Origin: Candidatus Kapaibacterium sp.
GTDB taxonomy: Bacteria > Bacteroidota > Ignavibacteria > Kapaibacteriales > WFXC01
NCBI GenBank assembly: GCA_015490805.1
Contig: WFXC01000006.1
Location: 62,001 to 126,000 of the forward strand
Reading direction: 5' to 3'
Length of the DNA: 64,000 bases
The notes under the pieces are model-generated. The model searched no databases. It was not told where the DNA came from and worked only from the letters and a program-made list of their open reading frames with translations. Position 1 is the stretch's first letter, and each line of letters starts with the position of its first letter. Position numbers and translations under genes: made by a program. Below are positions 56,672-64,000 of this stretch, piece by piece.

Positions 56672-56800
56672 AGGCACTACTCCTTTGTGGAACCGACTCC
56701 CAACTAAGGGAATTTTGTGACGTTACTTGGAATACGGTATTGTGCCACACGGTACCACGTCAATCGGCGGATCTTCGGAAAACAATCCATCAGTCGTTTT

Positions 56801-57148
56801 TCAATCCTGCGTTTCTCCTCCAGTTCCCGACGCTGATTGCTGCCCCCCTTCATAATCGGCCAACAACCGAAATGCCTCAATGGCAAAGGGAATCGGCACA
56901 TACAGTCGCACCAGCGCCAGATGCCCTACAGTCAATTGCCGCGAGGAATCCCGCTGCGAAAGCACGACGACTGGAATGCCGTGGGCTTCCAGCATTCCCT
57001 GCAGCAGTGTCGCTTCCCATTCCGTCGCGACCGTGTAGATGTGCAGCCATTCCGCCGCGTGGATCAATTCAGCACCACAATGGGGACATCGTTCGGCAGG
57101 CGTAATGGGCAGTGCACAGTGGGGGCACGGATAGTGCTCAGTTGCCAT
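56801..57148 (-). CDS. Zinc-ribbon plus DUF2007 protein
   Basis: 115 residues. Two CPHC knuckles (CPHCALPITPAERCPHC, residues 8-24) form a zinc ribbon. Residues 35-95 (HIYTVATEWEATLLQGMLEA and HGIPVVVLSQRD, then VRLYVPIPFAIEAFRLLADY) fit DUF2007, a small ferredoxin-like domain proposed in signalling. Function unknown. Six bases after the membrane protein gene; 129 bp before rpoD. Confidence 0.75.
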   Translation of the reverse strand: MATEHYPCPHCALPITPAERCPHCGAELIHAAEWLHIYTVATEWEATLLQGMLEAHGIPVVVLSQRDSSRQLTVGHLALVRLYVPIPFAIEAFRLLADYEGGQQSASGTGGETQD

Positions 57149-57153
57149 TGAGA

Positions 57154-57654
57154 CTACTCGTCTTCGCGATAGAACAAAATGGATTTAAGGCACAACAGAA
57201 CACCAATGGCGTAACAGGTAATAGCAGGAAGTGCGAACCACTCCACTTTCGCTTTAATGGCTGCCAGGGGCATCGCTGGTCCAGCATAGTACAGCAGTGT
57301 GAGGTTGGCAAGTAAATACAGGAAAGCGCCGCCGCCAGCGCACCATGCTCCCAGTTGTATCTGTCGCACGTGCGGGTTGAGCACTATGAGCAACAGAATC
57401 ATTAACCACGCTCCAATTGCTAGGACGATGACGTGCAACGGAAATTCCTGAATTTGCTTCCACAACAGCACAGGGTCTGCTGACTGCACCGGTTCTGTCC
57501 CGGATGAAGGCGCTGCGGCTGTCTCCTGCCAGAACAACTGTGCGTAAAGCTGCTCGCTGTGATACGCTACCCACTGTTGGACAAGCAATCCCCCAAGAAA
57601 TGCCAGTGTTGCCAGTAGCAAACCCGCTTTAACAAAGTGAAACGACCGCATCAC
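57154..57654 (-). CDS. Four-helix membrane protein of unknown function
   Basis: 166 residues. Helices near 10-30, 75-95, 105-125 and 137-157, separated by a polar loop (SSGTEPVQSADPVLLWKQIQ) after the first. It ends KSILFYREDE. The arrangement resembles small Bacteroidota membrane proteins such as DUF4293, but I cannot match motifs. It overlaps the DUF4286 gene by 4 bp. Confidence 0.6.
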   Translation of the reverse strand: MMRSFHFVKAGLLLATLAFLGGLLVQQWVAYHSEQLYAQLFWQETAAAPSSGTEPVQSADPVLLWKQIQEFPLHVIVLAIGAWLMILLLIVLNPHVRQIQLGAWCAGGGAFLYLLANLTLLYYAGPAMPLAAIKAKVEWFALPAITCYAIGVLLCLKSILFYREDE

Positions 57655-57980
57655 CCTCCCACATCATTCCATTGGATCGTGCCCGCTACTATTTGCAGCA
57701 TCCGGCGGGATGCCTGCACCTGCGGGAATCGCTGGCGATGATCTTGTTGCAATGCCGGTGCAAATTCCTGCTGATACCGTTCCCACGCCGCAAGCGACGG
57801 GAGCGCATACCATATCGTACACGCTCTGAATCCCTCAGCAGCATCCAAGGACTCCGTCATCACAAATCCGGCAAAACACTCTGTTGCCAGCACATCCGGA
57901 ATATGGACCGCTTCCATCCACTGTTTCCATTCCGGGAAAACCGATTCCGGGATTTGTAACTGCACTTCGTACACCAGCAT
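57651..57980 (-). CDS. DUF4286 family protein
   Basis: 109 residues from ATG 57980 (TGATG overlap with the VIT gene). The motifs MLVYEVQLQIPESVFPEWKQ, WMEAVHIPDVLATECFAGF and WERYQQEFAPALQQDHRQRF are those of DUF4286, a ferredoxin-like family almost confined to the Bacteroidota/FCB group. Role unknown. The longer in-frame extension to 58319 runs antisense to the VIT gene and has no family features, so it is not used. Confidence 0.85.
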   Translation of the reverse strand: MLVYEVQLQIPESVFPEWKQWMEAVHIPDVLATECFAGFVMTESLDAAEGFRACTIWYALPSLAAWERYQQEFAPALQQDHRQRFPQVQASRRMLQIVAGTIQWNDVGG

Positions 57981-58741
57981 CAGCTTCCGATGATTCCTTC
58001 CAATACGACGCCGACGTAGTAGGCAACAATAGCGGCAATCCCGCCAAGCGCTAAGGTCTCCAGCGAGCTCCGCAGCTTCGGCGTTTGGGTTACATAACCT
58101 TTCAACAAGCCGATGCCCGCAAAAGCAGCAGCCGTCACAATTGAAGAAATCGGAAACAATGCTGAGCGCTCGATCGGAATTAAATAGTACAACACATACA
58201 CAAACAGGGGCACAAATCCCACGAACACAAAAGACAAAAACGTTGTGATCGCCGTACTTAACGGTGAACGGGACGGTGGTGCCATTTCCAGCTCCTCCTT
58301 CATCATCACATCCACCCACCGCTCCTTATCAGAGGTAATCACTTCGACAATCTTTTCCAGCAGTTCCCCTTCAAATCCTTTAGCCCGGTAAATCTGCCGG
58401 ATTTCTTCCTTCTCAAACTCTGGCAGATGTTCTACTTCCCACCGCTCAATCCGGCGATTTTTCTCATAATTTTCGATTTCGCTCTTAGTCGACAAATAGT
58501 TGCCGATAGACATCGACAATCCATCAGCGAACAAATTTGCAAAGCCCAGAATGAGCACCACTGATGGTTCCAGTTGCGCACCAGCAGAACCAGCAATGAC
58601 AGCGAAGGTGGTCACACTTCCATCGATCGCCCCGTAAACAAATTCGGGAAGATACTCGCCCCATTTCCCTACAAGCCGCTGCTGATGCAAAGCAATTTCA
58701 TCGTGTAAGTGTTGCTTATCGACAGAACTGCTATCCATCAC
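57980..58741 (-). CDS. VIT1/CCC1-type iron or manganese transporter
   Basis: 253 residues. GAIDGSVTTFAVIAGSAGAQ near 37, FANLFADGLSMSIGNYLSTKSE near 68, a cytoplasmic metal-binding helical part with Glu-rich segments near 90-150 (EREIxxIYRAKGF-like, MMKEELEMAPP) and three further helices. Family members export or sequester Fe2+ or Mn2+. Starts on the last base of the thioesterase stop. Confidence 0.85.
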   Translation of the reverse strand: MMDSSSVDKQHLHDEIALHQQRLVGKWGEYLPEFVYGAIDGSVTTFAVIAGSAGAQLEPSVVLILGFANLFADGLSMSIGNYLSTKSEIENYEKNRRIERWEVEHLPEFEKEEIRQIYRAKGFEGELLEKIVEVITSDKERWVDVMMKEELEMAPPSRSPLSTAITTFLSFVFVGFVPLFVYVLYYLIPIERSALFPISSIVTAAAFAGIGLLKGYVTQTPKLRSSLETLALGGIAAIVAYYVGVVLEGIIGS

Positions 58742-59259
58742 TATCTCCGTTTTCGTAAAGACTCTATCTGTTTCCGCTTTTCTAATCGGTGCTGTCTTCG
58801 GATTTCTGCTTCCTGATAGCGGCGCTGTTCGATTGCTGTCTGCGGAATGATGGGTGGCACTTCGACCGGTTTCCCGTTTTCATCGATGGCAACAAATGTC
58901 AGGTAGGCGCTGTTGGTATGAACGGTTTCCTGGCTCAACGGATCAAAGCGCTCAGCCCGAACGCCAACTTCCATCGAGGTTCGGAACGCCCGATTTACCG
59001 TTGCATACAACGTTACGATCTGCCCCAGCTTAACAGGTGCCAGAAAGCTGAGTTCATCGACCGAGACGGTGACACATACCCGTCCGCTATGCTTCATCGC
59101 TGCCATCGCCGCTGCCATATCGATCCACTTCATCAACTCGCCGCCATACAGATTGCCCAGGTAATTGGTATGGTTCGGTTGTACCAGTTGGGTAACAACC
59201 ACTGTCGATGCCGATGGTGGCTTGCCTACGGCTTGCGCTGACTGTGCTGATTTCTCCAT
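58741..59259 (-). CDS. Hot-dog acyl-CoA thioesterase (YciA/BACH type)
   Basis: 172 residues. VQPNHTNYLGNLYGGELMKWIDMAAAMAA near 27-55 is the hot-dog catalytic helix with the conserved N/G pattern, followed by SVDELSFLAPVKLGQIVTLYA. It hydrolyses acyl-CoAs of uncertain chain length. A positively charged C-terminal helix (RRQHRLEKRKQIESLRKRR) is extra. Its first 34 bp overlap the end of bamD. Confidence 0.87.
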   Translation of the reverse strand: MEKSAQSAQAVGKPPSASTVVVTQLVQPNHTNYLGNLYGGELMKWIDMAAAMAAMKHSGRVCVTVSVDELSFLAPVKLGQIVTLYATVNRAFRTSMEVGVRAERFDPLSQETVHTNSAYLTFVAIDENGKPVEVPPIIPQTAIEQRRYQEAEIRRQHRLEKRKQIESLRKRR

Positions 59260-60014
59260 TGCTCAATCTCGTGCCTGATTGCTTCAAACATTTTACTCTG
59301 GTCAGGAAACCGCTGCTGGAACAATTGCAATTTCTCAAAGGCTTCTGCATACCGTTGTTGCTCCACCAGTACTTCTAAGGTTCGACGGGCAGCCAGCGCT
59401 GCAAAATGCGTATCCGGATACCGGCGGATAACCTGATCGAAATAGATCAGTGCTGCTTTAGAATCTGCCATTTTGAGGTAGAGCTCGGCAGTTTCATAAT
59501 CCTTTTCTGCCAGTTTCTCCCGCAACCGGACAATGTACGTACGGGCAGAATCTGCCAGCGGATCATCAGGATAAAAAGCCACAAATTCGTTAAAGGCTCG
59601 GATTGCTTCGAGCGTATACCGCTGATCCCGATAATACTCTGGCGAGAGGCGATAATAGCACAACGCTGCTTTATATGCTGACAACCGCACCCACGGACTC
59701 TGCGGGTAGTTTCGAACAACCACTTGATAGTTGTATGCTGCCATAATGTACTCCCCTTTGGCAAAGTACGTCTCGCCAAGATAAAACTGCGCATCATCGG
59801 CATATTCGCTGGCAGGATACTGAAGCCGGATAATATCGAAATACCGCTGCGCGGTTGGATAATCCTCATCAGCTAAAGCAGCTTTACCCCGTTCCAGCAA
59901 TGCCGCCGGTCCCAAATTCCGCTCAATTACTGCTTCAGAAGCATCGCATCCCCAGAACAGTCCGATTCCCAATACTACCAGCGCTATCGGCAAAATGCAC
60001 AAAGACCTTTGCAT
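59226..60014 (-). CDS. bamD: Outer-membrane assembly lipoprotein BamD
   Basis: 262 residues from ATG 60014. Lipoprotein signal MQRSLCILPIALVVLGIGLF followed by WGC, giving Cys23 as the lipidated residue. Five TPR-like repeats follow: LLERGKAALADEDYPTAQRY, DDAQFYLGETYFAKGEYIMA, AYKAALCYYRLSP, LYLKMADSKAALIYFDQVIR and VLVEQQRYAEAFEKLQ. Partner of BamA in inserting barrels such as those encoded here. In-frame upstream codons reach to 60479 but run antisense to dapF. Confidence 0.88.
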   Translation of the reverse strand: MQRSLCILPIALVVLGIGLFWGCDASEAVIERNLGPAALLERGKAALADEDYPTAQRYFDIIRLQYPASEYADDAQFYLGETYFAKGEYIMAAYNYQVVVRNYPQSPWVRLSAYKAALCYYRLSPEYYRDQRYTLEAIRAFNEFVAFYPDDPLADSARTYIVRLREKLAEKDYETAELYLKMADSKAALIYFDQVIRRYPDTHFAALAARRTLEVLVEQQRYAEAFEKLQLFQQRFPDQSKMFEAIRHEIEQWRNQHSQRKP

Positions 60015-60138
60015 TGAAAAACTTTTCGCTTTGTCTATGGATTTGGCAGAACTTTCATTTGACGCAAGAGGATAGCTACAATTGAACACGCCAGCCGACG
60101 TTGTTCCATCGGAACAAAGCAGATGAGAATCAGAATCA

Positions 60139-61071
60139 ATGAGCAGCTTCTCCCACAAAACACTGAAAGCCCAGCAGCTTACAGGATGGCTGCTGGATGG
60201 TGCTGGAAATCGCTTCATCGTCCTGGAACGCTCGGCAATTATCGCGTGGCTCGACCAGATCCCTCTGCTGGCACCTTCGCTCTGCCACCTCTGGGATCCC
60301 CCCGTTGAAGGAGTAATCGTCGTTGACGCTGTGGATGATTCGCATCTTGTGATGGATTTCTGGAATCCCGATGGATCAACCGGTATGATGTGCGGCAACG
60401 GCGGGCGCTGCGCCGCGCTGTTTGCTATCCACCAGCAACTGGTTCCCTCTGCACAGTTGCAATTCACTTTGCAGGTCAATGAAAATTCTTACCTGACCGA
60501 GCGATTGACTGCAAATACGTTTCGCCTTCAATTTCCTCCGATCACCCGACTTCAGTATCCACTGCTGCTGTCGCTTTTCGGTCGCTCCGTACCAGCAGGT
60601 TTTGTGGATAACGGATCGGAGCATCTGGTCCTGTGGTATCCGGATGTTGCACCGCTTTTTCCGGGTGCTCCATCTTTCGAGACTTTCCCTCTTGATCAAC
60701 TCGTTCCTCCTATCTGGGCTCATCCACTTTTTCAGGAGCGGAAAGTCAATGTCAATCTTGTGCTGCCGCTGGACGCCTCAACACTGCAGATCAGAACCTT
60801 CGAACGCGGAGTCAATGCGGAAACAGCCGCCTGTGGGACCGGTGCTATTGCTGCCGCTGCTGTAACAGCCTCCCAGAACGGTGAGCGCAAAGAAAAACGT
60901 TATACAGTGATTCCCCCTTCCGGGGATCCATTGACCGTGGATTTGCAGATCCAGAACCATACAATGATCCCTGCACTGGCTGGCTCAGCAACCCTTGTGG
61001 CAGCCGTAGAATTTACGATTGAGAACGGAACGGTTCATCCTGTTCGTTTTATTCCGTCGGATACAGCGTAA
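60139..61071 (+). CDS. dapF: Diaminopimelate epimerase
   Basis: 310 residues. Converts LL- to meso-diaminopimelate for lysine and peptidoglycan. Catalytic Cys in MMCGNGGRCAALF near 85 and in ETAACGTGAIAAAA near 233, with WNPDGSTG just before the first and NGSEHLVLW near 157. Somewhat longer than E. coli DapF (274). Divergent from bamD, with 124 bp between. Confidence 0.93.
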   Translation: MSSFSHKTLKAQQLTGWLLDGAGNRFIVLERSAIIAWLDQIPLLAPSLCHLWDPPVEGVIVVDAVDDSHLVMDFWNPDGSTGMMCGNGGRCAALFAIHQQLVPSAQLQFTLQVNENSYLTERLTANTFRLQFPPITRLQYPLLLSLFGRSVPAGFVDNGSEHLVLWYPDVAPLFPGAPSFETFPLDQLVPPIWAHPLFQERKVNVNLVLPLDASTLQIRTFERGVNAETAACGTGAIAAAAVTASQNGERKEKRYTVIPPSGDPLTVDLQIQNHTMIPALAGSATLVAAVEFTIENGTVHPVRFIPSDTA

Positions 61072-61081
61072 GTCAACTCAA

Positions 61082-62746
61082 ATGGTCAGATCAACAATGC
61101 GGCGATTCTCGAAAAAAGCGCTTGCGATACTCAGCATCTTGCTGCTAACCACCGGGTTTATGATGCTTCGCCATCCTGAATTACTGTTTGCCATTAACAA
61201 ATCGCTGACCATTTTTGGTGAGGTCTTCCGATTAGTCTCTCTCTACTATGTGGACGAGATCGACCCGGAAAAATTCATCCAGGTCGGGCTGGAGGAAATG
61301 CTGAACTATCTGGATCCTTACACGCAGTACGTTACCGAAGATGAAAGTGGCGCTATCGATATGTTAACGACCGGGCGCTATGGGGGTTTTGGGATTTCCG
61401 TGGGTCGTCTGGACAGTATGCTGGTCATCCTCAATGTGATGGAAGGATACGGCGCAGACAAAGCGGGGTTGCAACGCGGGGACTTTCTGTATAAAGTCGA
61501 CTCTGTAATCGTGCTGCATCTGCCTCCCGGCAAGCTCCGAAGTTACACTTACGGTAAACCAGGAACAGAAGCAACGGTCGTCGTGCTCCGAGGTCCACGT
61601 CCGGATACCTTAACTTTCCGCGTGCGCCGAGAAGAAATCCATCTGGAAAATGTGTCGTATTTTGGAATGGTTGATACAGGGATCGGCTACATCCGGCTGG
61701 AGCGTTTCTCCCAGAAAGCACCACGTGAAGTCAAAGAAGCGCTGGAACAGTTGAAGGCGCAGGATTCTTTGCGGGGACTTATCCTAGATCTGCGGAATAA
61801 TCCCGGTGGCTTGCTGGAATCAGCCGTGGCTATCACGGAATTTTTTGTTCCTCTGGGCAGCACCATTGTTTCGACCATTGGACGCGATAGTAGCGAGCGT
61901 CGGGTCTACATCTCCGATTCCACTCCGCTGGATACCACGCTGCCATTAGTCGTATTGATCAACGAGCAGAGCGCCAGTGCTAGCGAGATTGTGGCTGGAG
62001 CGTTGCAGGACTTAGATCGTGCCGTGATCGTTGGACGCCGCTCTTTTGGCAAAGGACTGGTCCAGAGCATTTTCTCCCTGCCCTACGAAGGAACGCTCAA
62101 GATGACTACGGCGCGTTATTACACCCCCTCAGGTCGCTGTATCCAGAAAATTGACTACTCAGCAAAACGAATGCACATCTTGAAAAAAGCCGATTCTTTG
62201 CGTAAAATTTTCTACACTCACCACGGACGGCCGGTTGAAGAATCCAACGGGATTCTCCCGGATTCTGTGGTACCGCGCCCGCAGTTTCCGCAGTTTGTCC
62301 AGGTACTCCGCAAGCACCAAATGTTTTTCCGCTTCGCAAATTTTTACCTTGCCACCCATTCCATCGATTCTGCTCATCCTGTGAACGCCACCACGCTGCA
62401 GGCTTTTACCCAATTCCTAATGCAGGAACGCTTTTTCGACAAACAGTCCTTACCAGCAATGCTTAGCCAGGCACGACACGTTGCGGAAGAGGAAAAATAT
62501 TCGGACTCGCTTCTTACACTTCTCAGCACGGCTCGCCGCTTAGCACAAGCAGAACTGCACCGACTGGTTACCATCAACCAGGCCATCATCCAAAAACAAC
62601 TCCAGCGTGAGTTTGCACTGCGGCTTTACCCAAAGCGCATCCGCATCGAACGAAGTCTTACAGAAGATCCAGACCTCCGGGCTGCTACTGCGATTCTCCA
62701 TTCTCCAGCGCGGTACAGTGAAATTCTGGCAGGCTCCCTGCATTGA
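61082..62746 (+). CDS. S41 family C-terminal processing peptidase (CtpA/Prc)
   Basis: 554 residues from ATG 61082, 11 bp after dapF; ATG 61097 is the alternative. N-terminal membrane anchor near 6-28. The PDZ domain (GFGISVGRLDSMLVILNVME, GADKAGLQRGDFLYKVDSV) spans about 100-185. The catalytic core has LRGLILDLRNNPGGLLESAV near 235, Ser in EQSASASEIVAGAL near 300 and Lys in GRRSFGKGLVQ near 325. Periplasmic processing or quality-control protease. The C-terminal 200 residues are a family-variable helical part. Confidence 0.92.
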   Translation: MVRSTMRRFSKKALAILSILLLTTGFMMLRHPELLFAINKSLTIFGEVFRLVSLYYVDEIDPEKFIQVGLEEMLNYLDPYTQYVTEDESGAIDMLTTGRYGGFGISVGRLDSMLVILNVMEGYGADKAGLQRGDFLYKVDSVIVLHLPPGKLRSYTYGKPGTEATVVVLRGPRPDTLTFRVRREEIHLENVSYFGMVDTGIGYIRLERFSQKAPREVKEALEQLKAQDSLRGLILDLRNNPGGLLESAVAITEFFVPLGSTIVSTIGRDSSERRVYISDSTPLDTTLPLVVLINEQSASASEIVAGALQDLDRAVIVGRRSFGKGLVQSIFSLPYEGTLKMTTARYYTPSGRCIQKIDYSAKRMHILKKADSLRKIFYTHHGRPVEESNGILPDSVVPRPQFPQFVQVLRKHQMFFRFANFYLATHSIDSAHPVNATTLQAFTQFLMQERFFDKQSLPAMLSQARHVAEEEKYSDSLLTLLSTARRLAQAELHRLVTINQAIIQKQLQREFALRLYPKRIRIERSLTEDPDLRAATAILHSPARYSEILAGSLH

Positions 62747-62914
62747 GAGCGATCGATCCGGCTGTTCAACGCCAGGATCATCGGTCATACAGCGCAGTGC
62801 AATTCCACACAGTCGCGCTGCTCAACACAGAGACAGCGACCAGCAGCAGAACCCAAATGACAGGAGAGTGTTCTGCTTCCAGTAGCTACCCATTATGAGA
62901 ACAGGCACAGCCTG

Positions 62915-63691
62915 CTACCCTTCGTACCGAAAGTGCTTAATCGGTTCTCCCTTTTCCCCAATTTCCATCATTGCTTCGATGCCAATCTGAAGATGCAAAC
63001 CTGCATATTGTTCTGTCACCTGCCGATCGGATTCCTCCGTCTTGACGCCCTCCGGGACCATCGGGAGATCAGACACCAGCAGCAATGCTCCTCGAGGAAT
63101 GGAGTTTACGTGCCCGACGATGAAGATCGTCGCTGTTTCCATATCAATACCGATTGCTGAGACACGCCGCAAGTATCGTTTGAACTCATCATCCCACTCC
63201 CAAACTCGCCGATTGGTCGTATAAACCACCCCGGTTCGATAGTCGTGCCCATACTTGAGAATTTTATCCGACACAAATTTGTGCAGCTTAAACGACGGCA
63301 GTGCCGGTACTTCCGGCGGCATATAATCATTGCTGGTTCCTTCTCCACGAATTGCTGCAATAGGCAGAATGAAATGTCCAATCTCGGTAGATCGCTTCAA
63401 CCCGCCGCACTTTCCCAGAAACAGCACCCCTTTCGGAGATCGAGCAACCAGCAAATCCATAATCGTTGCAGCATTCGCTGACCCCATCCCGTAGTTCACA
63501 ATAGTCAGTCCGGCGGTGTTGGTCGCCGTCTGCATTGGACGTCCTATACCCCGAATCTCACAACGAAACTGTTGCGCAAACCGCTCCAGATAGTCAAAAA
63601 AATTGGTCAGCAGGATGTAGTCGCCAAATTCATCGACAGGTGTTCCTGTGTACCGCGGCAACCATTCCTTTGCCAGCTCATACTTTGTCAT
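62915..63691 (-). CDS. amn: AMP nucleosidase (short form, PNP/UDP phosphorylase fold)
   Basis: 258 residues. Hydrolyses AMP to adenine and ribose 5-phosphate. VNYGMGSANAATIMDLLVAR near 65, GVLFLGKCGGLKRSTEIGHF near 88 and the nucleoside-binding GIDMETATIFIVGHV near 178 match the stand-alone AMP nucleosidase of Bacteroidota. The E. coli enzyme has an additional N-terminal domain absent here. Starts within the last 14 bp of the rhodanese gene. The 168 bp before the convergent S41 gene hold no clear feature. Confidence 0.85.
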   Translation of the reverse strand: MTKYELAKEWLPRYTGTPVDEFGDYILLTNFFDYLERFAQQFRCEIRGIGRPMQTATNTAGLTIVNYGMGSANAATIMDLLVARSPKGVLFLGKCGGLKRSTEIGHFILPIAAIRGEGTSNDYMPPEVPALPSFKLHKFVSDKILKYGHDYRTGVVYTTNRRVWEWDDEFKRYLRRVSAIGIDMETATIFIVGHVNSIPRGALLLVSDLPMVPEGVKTEESDRQVTEQYAGLHLQIGIEAMMEIGEKGEPIKHFRYEG

Positions 63692-64000
63692 TCGAGTTTT
63701 CCCTTATTTGATCCCACTTCAACGCTGCTATTCCCCCCCGAACATTCCAGACATTGTGCCAGCCTCGCTGTCGGAGCAGCGCAACCAGACGGGCACTGCG
63801 ATTGCCGGAAGCACAGTAAATGTATACAGGACGATCGCGAGGTATCTGATCCCACTGCATCTGCGACAATGGTAGATGTCGCCCTCCCGCTGAACACTGC
63901 TGCCGTTCCCACCATTCCCGAATATCGATCAACTCACCCTCATTCCTCCATACCTCCTCCCATCCAACTTCTGGAATGTCAAAACAAACAGGCTGATACT
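63678..64000 (-). CDS. Rhodanese-domain sulfurtransferase (N-terminus beyond window)
   Basis: At least 107 codons, open to the right edge (partial YQPVCFDIPEVGWEEVW, then LIDIREWWERQ). The active-site loop is CASGNRS, giving the reactive Cys and the CxxGxRS form; then GGIAALKW. Single-domain rhodaneses transfer sulfur from thiosulfate or persulfides. The real start may lie outside the window or at the TTG 63932. Co-directional with the AMP nucleosidase, 14-bp overlap. Confidence 0.85.
   Translation of the reverse strand, partial: YQPVCFDIPEVGWEEVWRNEGELIDIREWWERQQCSAGGRHLPLSQMQWDQIPRDRPVYIYCASGNRSARLVALLRQRGWHNVWNVRGGIAALKWDQIRENSNDKV

Noticed and set aside
57981-58319. N-terminal extension of the DUF4286 gene
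   Set aside because: It lies antisense-in-frame to the VIT transporter coding sequence and contains odd Cys-rich residues; the family starts at 57980.
1-64000. tRNA or rRNA genes, transposases, prophage
   Set aside because: None seen on either strand; gaps above 300 bp were read and hold only the elements listed.

Overview
The window looks like a chromosomal piece of a Gram-negative bacterium of the Bacteroidota/Chlorobiota/Ignavibacteriota (FCB) superphylum. The evidence is a short primary sigma factor without region 1.1, promoters of the TTG-N19/20-TAnnTTTG kind, a type IX secretion (Por) C-terminal sorting domain, DUF4286, a short-form AMP nucleosidase, the MTLI-start GlmM type, BamD and outer-membrane barrels. 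A Kapabacteria- or Ignavibacteria-like member is a guess; no rRNA or tRNA gene is present to settle it.

Layout. 1-9274 (minus) is one uninterrupted giant reading frame running off the left edge. It encodes a secreted protein of more than 3,090 residues built from five copies of a CARDB-like plus parallel beta-helix module. 9275-9948 is non-coding and holds the gene's promoter and a 65-bp-period repeat. 9949-13526 (minus) is an overlapping engB-purE-glmM-dprA operon. 13603-32712 (minus) is a nearly complete str-S10-spc-alpha ribosomal superoperon: rpsL, rpsG, fusA, tuf, a terminator, rpsJ to rpsQ, rplN to secY, map, infA, rpmJ, rpsM, rpsK, rpoA, rplQ, a terminator. rpsD is missing from its usual place. 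Between it and the next genes lies a hairpin-plus-terminator element that could be a small RNA.

33030-38371 is a solute-uptake region: a two-part sodium:solute symporter (large subunit plus DUF4212 small subunit) and an outer-membrane porin-like barrel on the minus strand, divergent from TRAP transporter QM subunits on the plus strand. Two further plus-strand genes (a secreted unknown and an AtuA-C-like protein) follow. 39370-46626 (minus) is a tight run secD-secF-STAS-purA-serB-serA-pdxH, joining protein export, adenylate, serine and PLP synthesis. 46762-49365 (minus) is a CRISPR-associated cassette with no effector complex: Cas6, a full CARF-HEPN nuclease of the TM1812/Csx2 type, and a miniature CARF-HEPN protein. 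No array, cas1/2 or cas10 lies in the window.

49657-51631 (plus) holds rlmN and an overlapping envelope protein. 51745-51985 is a cluster of palindromic repeats between convergent genes. 52027-54401 (minus) is a secreted beta-propeller gene with a sorting domain, split by an apparent frameshift. 54917-60014 (minus) runs bamD, hot-dog thioesterase, VIT-type metal transporter, DUF4286, a membrane protein, a zinc-ribbon/DUF2007 protein, rpoD and lipA. The end has dapF and an S41 processing protease (plus), then AMP nucleosidase and a rhodanese domain cut by the right edge (minus).

A sequence close to GTTTCAY-WAAA recurs 11-17 nt before the start codons of about ten genes, both inside operons and at operon heads. 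It looks like an extended ribosome-binding or 5'-leader element.
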